64,000 nt of DNA from Flavobacterium sp. UBA6721 (GCA_002454195.1 DKIJ01000003.1:78618-142617); one strand, 5' to 3'; shown: positions 1 to 9,207, counted from the first letter of the stretch. Numbers and translations: made by a program. Notes: a model not told the origin generated them from the letters alone.

Positions 1-199
1 ACAAATCAACTTGTGAGGACTGCGTTTCTTGATTATAATTTAGGACGGTGTATTGATTAGAATTCTTCATCGATTGTAGTTCGTACATCTCTTGAGTTCT
101 AAACATCCCTCGATAAATAGATTCAACCGAAATTTTTTGTTGACCAAAAGAAACGAAACTTAGCAAAAAAAGAAAAAATGAATATTGTTTTGTCCTCAT
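1..199 (-). CDS. Dipeptidyl peptidase IV (S9B family), N-terminal fragment
   Basis: A reading frame on the minus strand starts with ATG at 199 and runs open off the left edge of the window, so only about 66 codons are visible. The product begins with a signal peptide (MRTKQYSFFLFLLSFVSFGQ) and then reads ISVESIYRGMFRTQEMYELQ and a serine/asparagine-rich stretch. This matches my recollection of the mature N-terminus of flavobacterial DPP IV-type serine peptidases (ISVE.I..G.FR...M.EL.SMKN). Such enzymes are exported and release X-Pro or X-Ala dipeptides from peptide N-termini; the catalytic hydrolase domain lies outside the window. It is divergent from the HMG-CoA reductase gene. The identification rests on the N-terminus alone. 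Confidence 0.72.
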   Translation of the reverse strand, partial: MRTKQYSFFLFLLSFVSFGQQKISVESIYRGMFRTQEMYELQSMKNSNQYTVLNYNQETQSSQVDL

Positions 200-342
200 A
201 CACTTACGATAATAAATAAATTTCCAATATTAATAAAAAAAACTCAATAATCTAATCAAAACTCTGTTAAAAACGCAATAATCCGACTAAAATTATCGAA
301 TTAATTGACAATAAATTAATAGCAAATAAAAACACTATAGCG

Positions 343-350
343 TATATTTG
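343..350 (+). promoter_or_regulatory. -7 promoter element for HMG-CoA reductase
   Basis: TATATTTG fits the Bacteroidota -7 consensus TAnnTTTG and ends 29 bases before the ATG at 380. No TTG was found at the preferred 17-23 base spacing, so only the -7 half is supported. Confidence 0.6.
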
Positions 351-379
351 CAGTACTTTATACTCATAATCCATTGAAA

Positions 380-1699
380 ATGAACACAGCCGTAGCCGGA
401 TTCTCTAAATTATCCAAGGAAGAAAAAATAAACTGGATAGCAACAACTTACTTTTCTAGCCCTACAAAAGCTATCGAATTAATAAAAAAATATTGGAATT
501 CAGATGAAAAACTTCAAAAACTTCATGATGAATTCATTGAAAACACCATAAGTAACTTTTATATTCCTCTTGGAGTCGCACCAAATTTCCTAATTAACGG
601 TAAAAATTATACGATTCCAATGGCAATTGAAGAAAGTTCTGTTGTGGCTGCTGCTTCCAAAGCGGCAAAATATTGGTCAACCAGAGGAGGTTTTAAAGCT
701 ACCGTAATTAAAACCGAAAAAATAGGACAAGTCCATTTTATGTACAAAGGGGATAGTTCTAAACTTGAATTATTTTTTGCAGAAACAAAAGCCAAATTTT
801 TCTCTGAAACTCATGACTTGACGAAAAACATGCAGCAAAGAGGAGGCGGAATTCTGGATATTACACTTGAAGATAAAACAAACCTGCTTCCGAATTACTT
901 TCAACTACATGCTACCTTTGAAACAAAGGATAGTATGGGTGCCAATTTCATTAATTCTTGTTTGGAACAATTTGCCAACATATTAAAAAAGGAGGCACAG
1001 GCTTACAAACTTTTTACGGAAGAAGAAAAAGACATTGAAGTCGTGATGAGTATCCTTTCTAATTACGTTCCTAACTGCATTGTAAGAGCAGAGGTTTCCT
1101 GTCCCGTTGCAGACCTATCCGAAAAACACATTCCAAATCCAGAAGCTTTTGCCGAGCGATTTGTTCGTGCAGTTCAAATTGCCGAGGTGGAACCATATAG
1201 AGCTGTAACGCATAATAAAGGAATTATGAACGGTGTCGATGCTGTAATCTTAGCCACAGGAAATGATTTTAGAGCAGTCGAAGCTGGGGTACACGCTTAC
1301 GCATCAAAAGAGGGACAATACAGTAGTTTATCACATGCAAAAATAGAAAACGAAATCTTTAGTTTTTGGCTAGAAATCCCTTTGGCTTTAGGAACAGTAG
1401 GCGGATTAACCAGCTTACATCCTTTAGTAAAACTATCTTTAGAAATGCTTGAAAATCCATCGGCAGCCGAATTAATGAAAATTGTTGCTGTTGCAGGTTT
1501 AGCACAAAATTTTGCTGCATTACGCTCTTTGACAACTACAGGTATTCAAGATGGACACATGAAAATGCATTTGAATAATATTTTAAATCAATTAGAAGCT
1601 ACTGAAGAAGAACGTCATTTGGTTCAAAAACACTTCAAGAAACATGTGGTATCACATAGTGGTGTGGTCTCTTTTGTTGAAAATATTAGGAATAAATAA
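380..1699 (+). CDS. Hydroxymethylglutaryl-CoA reductase, class II (degradative type)
   Basis: This cytosolic enzyme interconverts HMG-CoA and mevalonate; in Flavobacteria the class II form serves isoprenoid synthesis. Residue numbers are from the ATG at 380. The substrate and catalytic glutamate region EESSVVAAASK lies near 84-94, the nucleotide-binding loop DSMGANFINS near 184, the catalytic lysine motif HNKGIMNG near 278, GNDFRAVEAG near 294, and the C-terminal catalytic histidine in VVSHSGVV near 426. The length of 439 aa is normal for class II. An upstream TTG at 374 is in frame, but the ATG six bases later is the natural start and matches the usual beginning MNTAVAGFSK. The GHMP kinase gene follows 29 bases downstream in the same direction. 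Confidence 0.93.
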   Translation: MNTAVAGFSKLSKEEKINWIATTYFSSPTKAIELIKKYWNSDEKLQKLHDEFIENTISNFYIPLGVAPNFLINGKNYTIPMAIEESSVVAAASKAAKYWSTRGGFKATVIKTEKIGQVHFMYKGDSSKLELFFAETKAKFFSETHDLTKNMQQRGGGILDITLEDKTNLLPNYFQLHATFETKDSMGANFINSCLEQFANILKKEAQAYKLFTEEEKDIEVVMSILSNYVPNCIVRAEVSCPVADLSEKHIPNPEAFAERFVRAVQIAEVEPYRAVTHNKGIMNGVDAVILATGNDFRAVEAGVHAYASKEGQYSSLSHAKIENEIFSFWLEIPLALGTVGGLTSLHPLVKLSLEMLENPSAAELMKIVAVAGLAQNFAALRSLTTTGIQDGHMKMHLNNILNQLEATEEERHLVQKHFKKHVVSHSGVVSFVENIRNK

Positions 1700-1728
1700 T
1701 TGTATTTGTAAATCATTTAAATTCTAAA

Positions 1729-2652
1729 ATGGAAACAAAACAAACTTTTTACAGCAACGGTAAACTATTAATTACCGCTGAATATTTAGTTTTAGATGGG
1801 GCTAAAGCTTTGGCTTTGCCAACTAAATTTGGTCAAAATCTAATTATCGAAGAAATAAGTCAGCCAGAAATCAATTGGGTAAGTTACGATAGTGATGGAA
1901 GTATTTGGTTTGAGGACAAAATTTCCTATTCAGAAATTATAGACCCAAATTTGGCTGGAGAAGAATCTATAAAACACTCTCTGATTAAAATTCTCCACGA
2001 AGCCTTTTTATTAAATCCTACATTTCTTGAAAAAGAGAAGGGCTACAACATCAGTACCGAATTAAGTTTTCCAAAAAAATGGGGATTAGGAACTTCATCT
2101 ACATTAATTAACAATATTGCTCAATGGTTACAAATTGACGCCTTTGAATTGTTAGAAAAAAGTTTTGGAGGAAGTGGCTATGATATCGCATGTGCACAAA
2201 ACAACAATCCGATAATCTACCAATTAAAAAATGGCAAACCAAAAGTAGAAAGCATTCCTTTTCATCCGAGTTTCGCAGAAAATATATACTTTGTTTACCT
2301 AAACAAAAAACAGAGCAGTAAAGAAGCAATTGCCAATTACAGAAAAAATAAAACAACTGACACTGAAAAGAACGTTAGCAAAATAGACAAAATCACTCAA
2401 GAAATCATCCATGCTAAAACCGCTGGCTCAATGGCATTAGCAATTGCCAATCACGAAGCTTTGATGAGCACGATTCTAGAAACCACAACCGTAAAAGAAG
2501 ATTTATTCTCCGATTTTATTGGAGAAACGAAAAGCCTTGGCGCTTGGGGTGGCGATTTCATTATGGTCATTTCGGAGTTAAACCCAACCACCTATTTTGC
2601 TTCAAAAGGCTTTAAAACAATCATTAGTTACAAAGACATGATTTTAAAATAA
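1729..2652 (+). CDS. GYDIA-family GHMP kinase (mevalonate-pathway kinase)
   Basis: This 307-aa protein belongs to the GHMP kinase superfamily. The N-terminal substrate-binding part reads GKLLITAEYLVLDGAKALAL, the phosphate-binding GHMP loop is WGLGTSSTLINN near residue 118, and GGSGYDIACAQ near 145-155 is the diagnostic GYDIA signature of a Bacteroidota subgroup. The C-terminal half has the usual GHMP fold pattern (SLGAWGGDF). It lies directly behind HMG-CoA reductase and probably shares its transcript. A clear mevalonate-kinase-like protein is encoded at 22946-23884 and the decarboxylase at 21450-22541. I therefore infer that this protein may be the phosphomevalonate kinase, but the sequence alone does not prove the substrate. 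Confidence 0.85.
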   Translation: METKQTFYSNGKLLITAEYLVLDGAKALALPTKFGQNLIIEEISQPEINWVSYDSDGSIWFEDKISYSEIIDPNLAGEESIKHSLIKILHEAFLLNPTFLEKEKGYNISTELSFPKKWGLGTSSTLINNIAQWLQIDAFELLEKSFGGSGYDIACAQNNNPIIYQLKNGKPKVESIPFHPSFAENIYFVYLNKKQSSKEAIANYRKNKTTDTEKNVSKIDKITQEIIHAKTAGSMALAIANHEALMSTILETTTVKEDLFSDFIGETKSLGAWGGDFIMVISELNPTTYFASKGFKTIISYKDMILK

Positions 2653-2672
2653 AGAGCTAAAATTCCATCAAC

Positions 2673-2718
2673 AAAAAAACGTCTCAACACTAAAATTTCA
2701 GTCCGAGACGTTTTTTTT
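2673..2718. terminator. Bidirectional intrinsic terminator between convergent genes
   Basis: The arms ACGTCTC (2680-2686) and GAGACGT (2705-2711) pair perfectly, with a run of A on the left and of T on the right. The site lies between the GHMP kinase (+) and the PpiD-like gene (-), so it can serve both directions. Confidence 0.85.
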
Positions 2719-2745
2719 ATGAAATTAAAATTAATCTATATAAAA

Positions 2746-4845
2746 CTAGAAGCTAAATTGTCTTCTGTTATCTTTAATATCAGCAATATCTTTAAGAGCT
2801 GGCAATACTCTACTAACATCATTAGCTGATTGCGCTTTTAATTTAGCTACATAAGGAGCAACATCTTTAACAGCAGGAGCTTTTACAATACTAGTTGTTT
2901 TAACAACATAAACTCCTGTATTTCCTTCGATAGGAGCAGAAATTTTGTTAGGAGCTAAAGCAAATGCATTCCCAACTACTTTTGGTTCTTGACCTACACC
3001 TCCGTTTAATACTGGATTATCTAAAGTTACGTTAACCGCATTTTCAACTTTACTAGCAGTTGCTTTTGCAATAGCCTCAAGTGAAGAAGCAGTCATTTTC
3101 GCTTTAAGAATTTCTGCTTTTTTAGCATTCTTCAATTTTGTTTCTACATAAGGCCTTACTTGATCAATCGGAGCAAATCCAGAATCATCAATACTTTTTA
3201 CAGTTGCAATAACGTGTCCTACATTGGCAATTTCAAAACGCTTCACAGCACCTACTTTAGCATCTTCACCAAAAGCCCATCTTACAATTGCTCTTTGATT
3301 CCCTAAAGAACCAAAATTCTCATCCATAGCAGCAACAGATACAGCTGGAACTACTGCTAATTTCATAGCCTTAGCTACTTTATTAAAATCGCTATCAGCA
3401 GCATCCATTTCAAATTTAGTTGCTTGAGCAAAAGCTTTATCAGAAGTCACTTCAGATGGTTCAATTTTTTGAGCTACAGTAGCTAAACGTACACCATCTT
3501 GTTTGTCTGTAACTTTAATAATATGGAAACCGAATTGTGTTTCTACTAAACCAATTTTACCAATTCCGTTATTGAATACAAAATCACTAAAAGGCTTAAC
3601 CATTTGACCAGGTCCAAAATAACCTAAATCGCCACCTTGTTGTGCAGATGAATCATCAGAATATTGGAAAGCCAACATCATAAATCCTTCAGGATTAGCA
3701 TTAACTTGAGCTAACACTTCTTCTGCTTTAGCTTTAGCTTCTTCTTTAGTTCTTTTCTCTCTTTGGTTTGGAACTTGAGCTCCTTCATAACTAATTAAGA
3801 TGTGACTTGCTTTTGCATTTACACCTACTTTTCTACCTAAAGACTTAGAAATACAATAGTAATCACCAAAAACGTATGGACCATAAACAGCTCCTGGCGC
3901 TAAATTATATAATTGCTCTGCATCTACAGCAGGTAAATCTTTTTTAGCAACATAAGAAGAATCATATGGGATATCTGAATTCGAATTTACAAATTCAATT
4001 GGGTTAGCAGTAGTTCTAAAACCAGCTACAGTATCGTTTTTACCCGTTGCTTGATTATAAACAACACTTCCTGATAACAAACTTGTGATTTTAGATTTAA
4101 CCTCAGCTAAATCTTCTTTTGATGGTTTATCCTCGATTAAAACATACTCAATAGAACGCGTCTCATCTGCTTTAAATCTTTTTGGATTTTTCTTCATGTA
4201 TTCTAAAATCTCATCATCAGTAACTTTAACTTCACTGTCTTTAATTGAAGAATACAAAGCTCCTACGTATGAAAAGTTCGCTTTATTAGCTTCCATTTCA
4301 TATTTTAATTTTCCTTCAGCTTTAGTTGTATAATTAGCCGCTTTTACAAGAGTGCTATATATTTGATATTTAGCATTCAACTCAGCATCTTTTTCTCTCT
4401 CTTTTAAAAAACTAGCTTGCTCTGGATTAGCTTTAAAATAATCTTTGAATTTATTTAAATCAAACATTCCAGCAGCATTCAAGAACATTGGGTTTTGACC
4501 AATATTTTGATCCGATTTTAAGATTTCGATGATGTGTTTTTCACCCACTCTCAATCCTAATTTATCAAATTCAGACGTCAATAAAGCTACAGAAACTTCC
4601 TGTTCCCAAACTCTATTTGCAGCTGCAGTAGAAGTAATACCTTGACCACTTTTTTCAACATTACTAACTTTTATTCTAAAATCCTCAAATGAAATATCCT
4701 TTCCATTGATGCTTCCCACATCTTTAGAAGTACTACTAAAAGTACCATTTTGAAACAAATCACCAATGATAAATGCAAATAATGCTAGTGCGATAACTGC
4801 AATCATTAAAGCGGAACGCTCTCTAATTTTTGATAAAACTGCCAT
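2746..4845 (-). CDS. PpiD/SurA-type periplasmic peptidylprolyl isomerase
   Basis: A 699-aa membrane-anchored foldase for proteins in the periplasm. It starts MAVLSKIRERSALMIAVIAL, followed by one transmembrane helix (about residues 12-32) and a SurA-like N-terminal chaperone domain. A parvulin (PPIC) domain lies around residues 350-450, recognisable from KASHILI, the acidic and glutamine-rich QYSDDSSAQQGGDLGYFGPG, and GFHIIKVTD. A degenerate second rotamase-like region follows. The ATG at 4845 is preferred because the 14 upstream in-frame codons read as leader sequence and MAVLSKIRERS is the usual family start. It closes the minus-strand envelope operon, 107 bases after the CNNM/HlyC gene. 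Confidence 0.9.
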   Translation of the reverse strand: MAVLSKIRERSALMIAVIALALFAFIIGDLFQNGTFSSTSKDVGSINGKDISFEDFRIKVSNVEKSGQGITSTAAANRVWEQEVSVALLTSEFDKLGLRVGEKHIIEILKSDQNIGQNPMFLNAAGMFDLNKFKDYFKANPEQASFLKEREKDAELNAKYQIYSTLVKAANYTTKAEGKLKYEMEANKANFSYVGALYSSIKDSEVKVTDDEILEYMKKNPKRFKADETRSIEYVLIEDKPSKEDLAEVKSKITSLLSGSVVYNQATGKNDTVAGFRTTANPIEFVNSNSDIPYDSSYVAKKDLPAVDAEQLYNLAPGAVYGPYVFGDYYCISKSLGRKVGVNAKASHILISYEGAQVPNQREKRTKEEAKAKAEEVLAQVNANPEGFMMLAFQYSDDSSAQQGGDLGYFGPGQMVKPFSDFVFNNGIGKIGLVETQFGFHIIKVTDKQDGVRLATVAQKIEPSEVTSDKAFAQATKFEMDAADSDFNKVAKAMKLAVVPAVSVAAMDENFGSLGNQRAIVRWAFGEDAKVGAVKRFEIANVGHVIATVKSIDDSGFAPIDQVRPYVETKLKNAKKAEILKAKMTASSLEAIAKATASKVENAVNVTLDNPVLNGGVGQEPKVVGNAFALAPNKISAPIEGNTGVYVVKTTSIVKAPAVKDVAPYVAKLKAQSANDVSRVLPALKDIADIKDNRRQFSF

Positions 4846-4952
4846 TTTTATTCTCGTTAATTTTATATTCAGTTTGCGAAAATACAATTATCTCGCTAAT
4901 AACAATACAAGTAACGTTTTATTTTAAAAGATTTTTCACTTTTATTAAAAAA

Positions 4953-6212
4953 TTACTCTTTCACTGTCATCTTCACTAATTCAATTTTTTTATTTGTTGC
5001 TTCTTCTATCACAAAATGATAGTCACCAATGGTGATTACAGCTCCTTTTTGAGGTATTTCTTTCGTAAAATCTACAATAAAACCACCTAAAGTGCCATAA
5101 GAATCACTCTCTGGAATTTGCAATTTATAGGTTTGATTTAAATACTCTACGTCGAAACGAGTCGAAAAAAGATACACATTCTCCTCAAGTTCTTTTTCGA
5201 TTAATTCCTCGTCAGAATCATGTTCGTCTTCAATTTCCCCAAAAAGTTCTTCAACGATATCTTCAACCGTTATTATCCCAGATGTACCACCATATTCATC
5301 TAAAACAACCGCAACACTTTTTCGCTTCTTAATAAGTAAATCCATCACTTCTTTAATGAAAATAGTCTCCGGAACAAATTCTACTGGAATAACAACCGAT
5401 TTGATGTTTTTTGGTTTTTTAAATAAATCAAAAGAATGAACATAACCTATGATTTCGTCTAACGAATTTTCGTAAACTAAAATTTTAGAATAACCTGTTT
5501 CAATAAATAAGTCTTTCAATTCTGTTACCGAATCATATAAATCCACAGCCAAAATTTCGGTTCTAGGAGTCATAATATCTCTCGCTTTCACTCCCGAAAA
5601 TTCTAATGCATTTTGAAAAATTTGAATTTCAGAATCTACTTCTTCATGATCTTCTACACTACTCATTTGCTCTGTTATGTAATTTCCTAGTTCAATTTTA
5701 GAAAAATACAATTGAATTTGGTCACCTTCGGTTCTAAAAAAACGTTTCAAAATCAAATCGGAAAGCCAAATAATAAATGAAGAAACCGTATAAAATAAAA
5801 GATAAAAGAGATAAGCAGGAACAGCAAAAAACTTGATTAAGAAATTGGAATAAATCTGAAAAAACACTTTTGGAAAAAACTCTGCTGTGATTAACACAAT
5901 CAAAGTTGAAAGCACTGTTTGAACTAGCAAAGTAAAAAAATCAGAAAATGGATAATCAAAAGATAAAATCCATTTCATCAAAAGATCACCCATAAAGAAA
6001 CCATAAACAACTAAGGCAACATTGTTTCCAATAAGCATTGCTGCAATAAACTTAGAGGGTTTCTCGGTAAGTTTAGTTAAAATTTTAGAAACAAAACCTT
6101 CTTGTTTTTTTTCAATTTCAAGATAGATTTTATTGGAAGAGATGAATGCAATTTCCATCCCCGAAAAAAAAGCGGATAGTATTAGACAAATAATTATAAT
6201 ACTAATTTCCAT
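4953..6212 (-). CDS. CNNM/HlyC-CorC family transporter (DUF21-CBS-CorC)
   Basis: A 419-aa inner-membrane protein. It has an N-terminal DUF21 membrane domain with about four hydrophobic helices (residues 1-160), then a pair of CBS domains (about 200-320; MTPRTEILAVD and the typical YGGTSGIITVEDIVEELFGE segment). An acidic linker (DEHDSDEELIEKELEE) leads into a C-terminal CorC_HlyC domain (about 335-415; SYGTLGGFIVDF, PQKGAVI). The family is linked to magnesium or cobalt export and was historically called hemolysin C-like; haemolytic activity is not implied. A related flavobacterial protein, GldE, has the same architecture, but nothing here separates the two. The upstream small membrane gene ends three bases before this start, so they are co-transcribed. 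Confidence 0.88.
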   Translation of the reverse strand: MEISIIIICLILSAFFSGMEIAFISSNKIYLEIEKKQEGFVSKILTKLTEKPSKFIAAMLIGNNVALVVYGFFMGDLLMKWILSFDYPFSDFFTLLVQTVLSTLIVLITAEFFPKVFFQIYSNFLIKFFAVPAYLFYLLFYTVSSFIIWLSDLILKRFFRTEGDQIQLYFSKIELGNYITEQMSSVEDHEEVDSEIQIFQNALEFSGVKARDIMTPRTEILAVDLYDSVTELKDLFIETGYSKILVYENSLDEIIGYVHSFDLFKKPKNIKSVVIPVEFVPETIFIKEVMDLLIKKRKSVAVVLDEYGGTSGIITVEDIVEELFGEIEDEHDSDEELIEKELEENVYLFSTRFDVEYLNQTYKLQIPESDSYGTLGGFIVDFTKEIPQKGAVITIGDYHFVIEEATNKKIELVKMTVKE

Positions 6213-6215
6213 TAA

Positions 6216-6410
6216 TTACGATTTACGATTACGATCCTGCATTTTTTTTACAAAACGTCTTCTGAAGAAAAACATAAAAACACCCAAACCAGCAATTAAA
6301 AGACTCAACAAAGGAGTTTCTTTAGGATTATTCCATTTTTCTATTGCATCATAAACAAAAAAAGCTGCAAATACTAAATAGATGTAAGGTGTATATTTTA
6401 AATAATTCAT
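6216..6410 (-). CDS. Small two-helix membrane protein, unknown function
   Basis: A 64-aa protein with two predicted transmembrane helices (about residues 7-21 and 33-51) and a strongly basic C-terminus (FFRRRFVKKMQDRNRKS). No known catalytic motif is visible. It lies between lptC (18 bases upstream) and the CNNM/HlyC gene (3 bases downstream), and this tight spacing supports it as a real gene. By the positive-inside pattern the basic tail should be cytoplasmic. Function unknown; the context suggests an envelope role. Confidence 0.75.
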   Translation of the reverse strand: MNYLKYTPYIYLVFAAFFVYDAIEKWNNPKETPLLSLLIAGLGVFMFFFRRRFVKKMQDRNRKS

Positions 6411-6428
6411 AATTGTAAAATTGAAAAT

Positions 6429-6986
6429 TTATTCGGCCGATAAAACTTCGCCTGTTATTCTTTGTGAATTTATCACTTTAAAATCTTTACTAAAATCAAT
6501 TCCTTGACCATTTGAAGACCCTTTCAAATCAGTAAATTTATATCTTTTCTCTGTAAAAAACCATTCATTTTTTTGATCGTAATACAATTGCTCCGTTTCG
6601 AGCATTTGTCCGTCTTGAGATACGATTTTCACCTTTCCTTGCAAATCAATTATATTAGTTGATTTATATGAAATTGCATAATTAGAGGTAATACGGGTCT
6701 TTTTACCCCCTTTATCATACACCGTAACTAAAACTCCCTTGGGAAACTCAGTAAAAGGAAAAGCCACAACAGCATAATCTAACATTTTAGAACTCACTAA
6801 TTCGGCTTTAATAGCACCCGAATCGGTATATTTTAAATTAACATTATCTGCATCACCTGTCGGAGTAAACTCAACAATCTTAGCCTGCTGTACTTTTTTA
6901 AAATTACTTTCACACCCAAAAAACAGAGTCACAGCAAAAGCCATGACTACTATTAAATATAATTTATCTCTTTTGAATAGAAGCAT
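6429..6986 (-). CDS. lptC: LPS export periplasmic protein LptC (lipoprotein form)
   Basis: A 185-aa LptC-family protein of the lipopolysaccharide transport bridge, linking the inner-membrane ABC transporter to LptA. The N-terminus is a signal sequence ending in a lipobox-like FFGC at Cys25. The body is beta-rich as in the LptC/OstA jellyroll, with the family pattern around KAELVSSKMLDYA, FPKGVLVTVYDKGG and the C-terminal GQGIDFSKDFKV. It follows the outer-membrane barrel gene by 39 bases in the same operon. Assignment rests on motif recall, length and the conserved flavobacterial order coaX - barrel - lptC. Confidence 0.82.
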   Translation of the reverse strand: MLLFKRDKLYLIVVMAFAVTLFFGCESNFKKVQQAKIVEFTPTGDADNVNLKYTDSGAIKAELVSSKMLDYAVVAFPFTEFPKGVLVTVYDKGGKKTRITSNYAISYKSTNIIDLQGKVKIVSQDGQMLETEQLYYDQKNEWFFTEKRYKFTDLKGSSNGQGIDFSKDFKVINSQRITGEVLSAE

Positions 6987-7025
6987 AAAGAAAAGAATAC
7001 GATGAAAACAAATTTACCAGTTATA

Positions 7026-8276
7026 TTATTCGATCTTTCTCTTAACAAACCATCTGTCATTTAATGAAAGTCCTACGCTAAATTTTAGATAATTCTCTTG
7101 AACTAATCCAGCATTAGTTGTACCGCGTTTTCCAAATTCAAATCCTAAATTCACATTTGAAAAACTTCCTGTAATAGGTAATCCAAGACCTAAAGTAACT
7201 CCCTGATCTTTGATTGACTCTGAATTTACAATTAAACCTGTTTGTTCGTATTTTAAGCCCGCTCTGTATACAATACGTTTTGCATAACTAGAAAAGGAGT
7301 TGTAGTTAGGAATAAAATATCCCCCTACACTGTATTTTAATCCTTTTTCATACGAAACATTTGACGAAACATTGTATGTATTAACCAAGTTTCCTTCACT
7401 CGCCATAACGTATTGTGCACCAACAAGCCATTTTTTAGATTCTCCAATCCCTACACCAAATCGAACTTCACTAGGCAAAGTCAATTTAGTTCTAAACGAT
7501 TCTTCATAAGGGGTCTCTGCTGCTGAAAAATCAACTCCGTTTGAAGTTGAAACCACTACAATATTTCTTAAATTATCTGAAGCTAATTTACCCTCTAACT
7601 TGTAACTCAAACTACTATACAAATTCAGTTTTTTGTTTAATTTGGTTTGATACATCGCACCAAAATTGAAATTCACTCCAGAATAGTCTGCTTTATTAAT
7701 CTCACGAGTACCAATATTTACTCCATTGACAAAATTAATATTTGTTGTTTCTACACTACCAAAATTGTATTCAACAGTTGCACCTAAGGTAAAATCTGGG
7801 ACTAACTTATAAGAGGCAGAAAAAAAGGCTTTAGTTAAACCTCCAGTAGCAAAATCACGAGAACTTGTTTCTCCAACCTCTGTAGTGTACGAATTTATTT
7901 TATATCCCACCGATGAATACGGAATCAATCCAAAACCTACTCCTAACTTACCCATAGGTAATCCAACAGCCAAATAATCAAAAGTTACTCTTTTCGCTTT
8001 TTCAGAACTAACATTATTTTTTAATGTAGTCATATTAAAACCACCTCCAACTGTAAAAGTCGTCAACTTTAAATTCGAATAACTTGCAGGATTATCTAAA
8101 TTAATATGAATACTATCTTGTTCAACTTGAATCCCTCCCATGGAACGGCTTTCAATAGTTCCTTTGTACCTTACATCGCCTATACCGTAAAAAGAATAAG
8201 GAGAAGAAGTTCCTTCTTGAGCAAATGACACTATAGAGAAAAGTAAAAAAAGGCTTGAAATAATTTTTTTAATCAT
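7026..8276 (-). CDS. Outer-membrane beta-barrel protein (porin-like)
   Basis: A 416-aa exported protein with a clear signal peptide (MIKKIISSLFLLFSIVSFAQ). The remainder alternates hydrophobic and polar residues and is rich in Gly, Ser, Asn and aromatics, as in a transmembrane barrel. Segments such as FTLGATVEYNFGSV and VNLGFEFGKRGT resemble the strands of FadL/OmpP1-like or Bacteroidota OMP families. Its ATG lies inside the end of coaX (8-base overlap), so translation is probably coupled. Substrate unknown. Confidence 0.78.
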   Translation of the reverse strand: MIKKIISSLFLLFSIVSFAQEGTSSPYSFYGIGDVRYKGTIESRSMGGIQVEQDSIHINLDNPASYSNLKLTTFTVGGGFNMTTLKNNVSSEKAKRVTFDYLAVGLPMGKLGVGFGLIPYSSVGYKINSYTTEVGETSSRDFATGGLTKAFFSASYKLVPDFTLGATVEYNFGSVETTNINFVNGVNIGTREINKADYSGVNFNFGAMYQTKLNKKLNLYSSLSYKLEGKLASDNLRNIVVVSTSNGVDFSAAETPYEESFRTKLTLPSEVRFGVGIGESKKWLVGAQYVMASEGNLVNTYNVSSNVSYEKGLKYSVGGYFIPNYNSFSSYAKRIVYRAGLKYEQTGLIVNSESIKDQGVTLGLGLPITGSFSNVNLGFEFGKRGTTNAGLVQENYLKFSVGLSLNDRWFVKRKIE

Positions 8277-9003
8277 TGTTGATTTGGTATTGATAAGTTT
8301 GGTTCAAACTCTCTAAAAGGAAATTTGAATTGGCAAATATGGTATTTTTTAATCGTTTAGCCAAAAATTCTGCATCTCCACCCGTTAAAATTATGATAAT
8401 TTTTGTACAACTTGCTCTATATGTATCGATAAAGCCGTCAATTTCATAGACCAATCCGTTTACCACACCCGAATGCATGGATTGAGCAGTCGATTTCCCT
8501 ATGTACGATTCCGGGCTTTCTAATTGCAGTAAAGGCAGCTTAGCCGTAAAATTATGCATGGATTCATATCGTAAACGCATCCCTGGAGCTATTGCACCAC
8601 CTTGATACACATTATTTTCATCTACAAAATCGTAGGTAACACACGTTCCTGCATCAATTACGAGCCTATTCTGATTTGGAAACATTAGGGTCGCACCAGC
8701 AGCCAGCACCATTCGATCTATTCCAAGTGTATTGGGTGTGCCATAATTATTCTCGAAAGGAAAAACATTTTCACGACTTACAAAACAAACTTTTACTCTT
8801 GATTCAAAAACTAAAAAAGAAGCTTTATCAATATCCCCAACAGAAGAAACAACCACAGATTCTACCAAAGGAAAGTCATCTAAAATTTTTTTAAGGTTTT
8901 CACCAAGTGCTACTTTTTCAAAAACAAAAAAACCAAAACTTGTATCTCCCTCAAATACAGAAGCTTTAATTCGGGTATTACCCACATCAACAGTAACTAT
9001 CAT
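8269..9003 (-). CDS. coaX: Type III pantothenate kinase
   Basis: CoaX phosphorylates pantothenate, the first step of coenzyme A synthesis, in the cytoplasm. The 244-aa protein opens with the ASKHA phosphate-binding motif VDVGNTRIK (residues 4-12). It also contains GIDRMVLAAGA and the metal/phosphate motif VIDAGTCVTYDFV, followed by YQGGAIAPGMRLR, and GGDAEFLAKRL near the C-terminus. All are typical of type III kinases, and the length is normal. It is the first gene of the envelope operon and overlaps the barrel gene by 8 bases. Upstream on the minus strand there is only a weak -7-like TCTATTTG. Confidence 0.95.
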   Translation of the reverse strand: MIVTVDVGNTRIKASVFEGDTSFGFFVFEKVALGENLKKILDDFPLVESVVVSSVGDIDKASFLVFESRVKVCFVSRENVFPFENNYGTPNTLGIDRMVLAAGATLMFPNQNRLVIDAGTCVTYDFVDENNVYQGGAIAPGMRLRYESMHNFTAKLPLLQLESPESYIGKSTAQSMHSGVVNGLVYEIDGFIDTYRASCTKIIIILTGGDAEFLAKRLKNTIFANSNFLLESLNQTYQYQINND

Positions 9004-9056
9004 ATTTTACATTTTGATTGCACGAAGGTACAAATAGATTTTTTGATAAAAATGTT

Positions 9057-9086
9057 TTGGATATATTAAAAATGGTTCTATATTTG
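9057..9086 (+). promoter_or_regulatory. Promoter of tRNA-Phe (TTG-N19-TAnnTTTG)
   Basis: TTG at 9057-9059, a 19-base spacer, then TATATTTG at 9079-9086: a full match to the Bacteroidota housekeeping promoter, 16 bases before the tRNA. Confidence 0.85.
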
Positions 9087-9102
9087 CACCCGCAACAAGC
9101 AC

Positions 9103-9175
9103 GGTACCTTAGCTCAGATGGTAGAGCAATGGACTGAAAATCCATGTGTCCCTGGTTCGATCCCTGGAGGTACCA
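9103..9175 (+). tRNA. tRNA-Phe (GAA)
   Basis: A complete cloverleaf. Acceptor arms GGTACCT/AGGTACC (9103-9109 with 9168-9174), D-arm AGCTCAGATGGTAGAGC, anticodon stem ATGGA/TCCAT with loop CTGAAAA, and T-arm CCTGG-TTCGATC-CCTGG. The anticodon GAA is at 9136-9138. The discriminator base is A, and no CCA is encoded. A terminator follows directly. Confidence 0.97.
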
Positions 9176-9176
9176 C

Positions 9177-9207
9177 AAAACCCGAATTCTTAGAGTTCGG
9201 GTTTTTT
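9177..9207 (+). terminator. Intrinsic terminator of tRNA-Phe
   Basis: AAAACCCGAA (9177-9186) pairs perfectly with TTCGGGTTTT (9195-9204), followed by more T residues. Confidence 0.88.

Noticed and set aside
8987..9178. Minus-strand open frame across tRNA-Phe
   Set aside because: Covers a complete tRNA gene and its promoter; chance frame.
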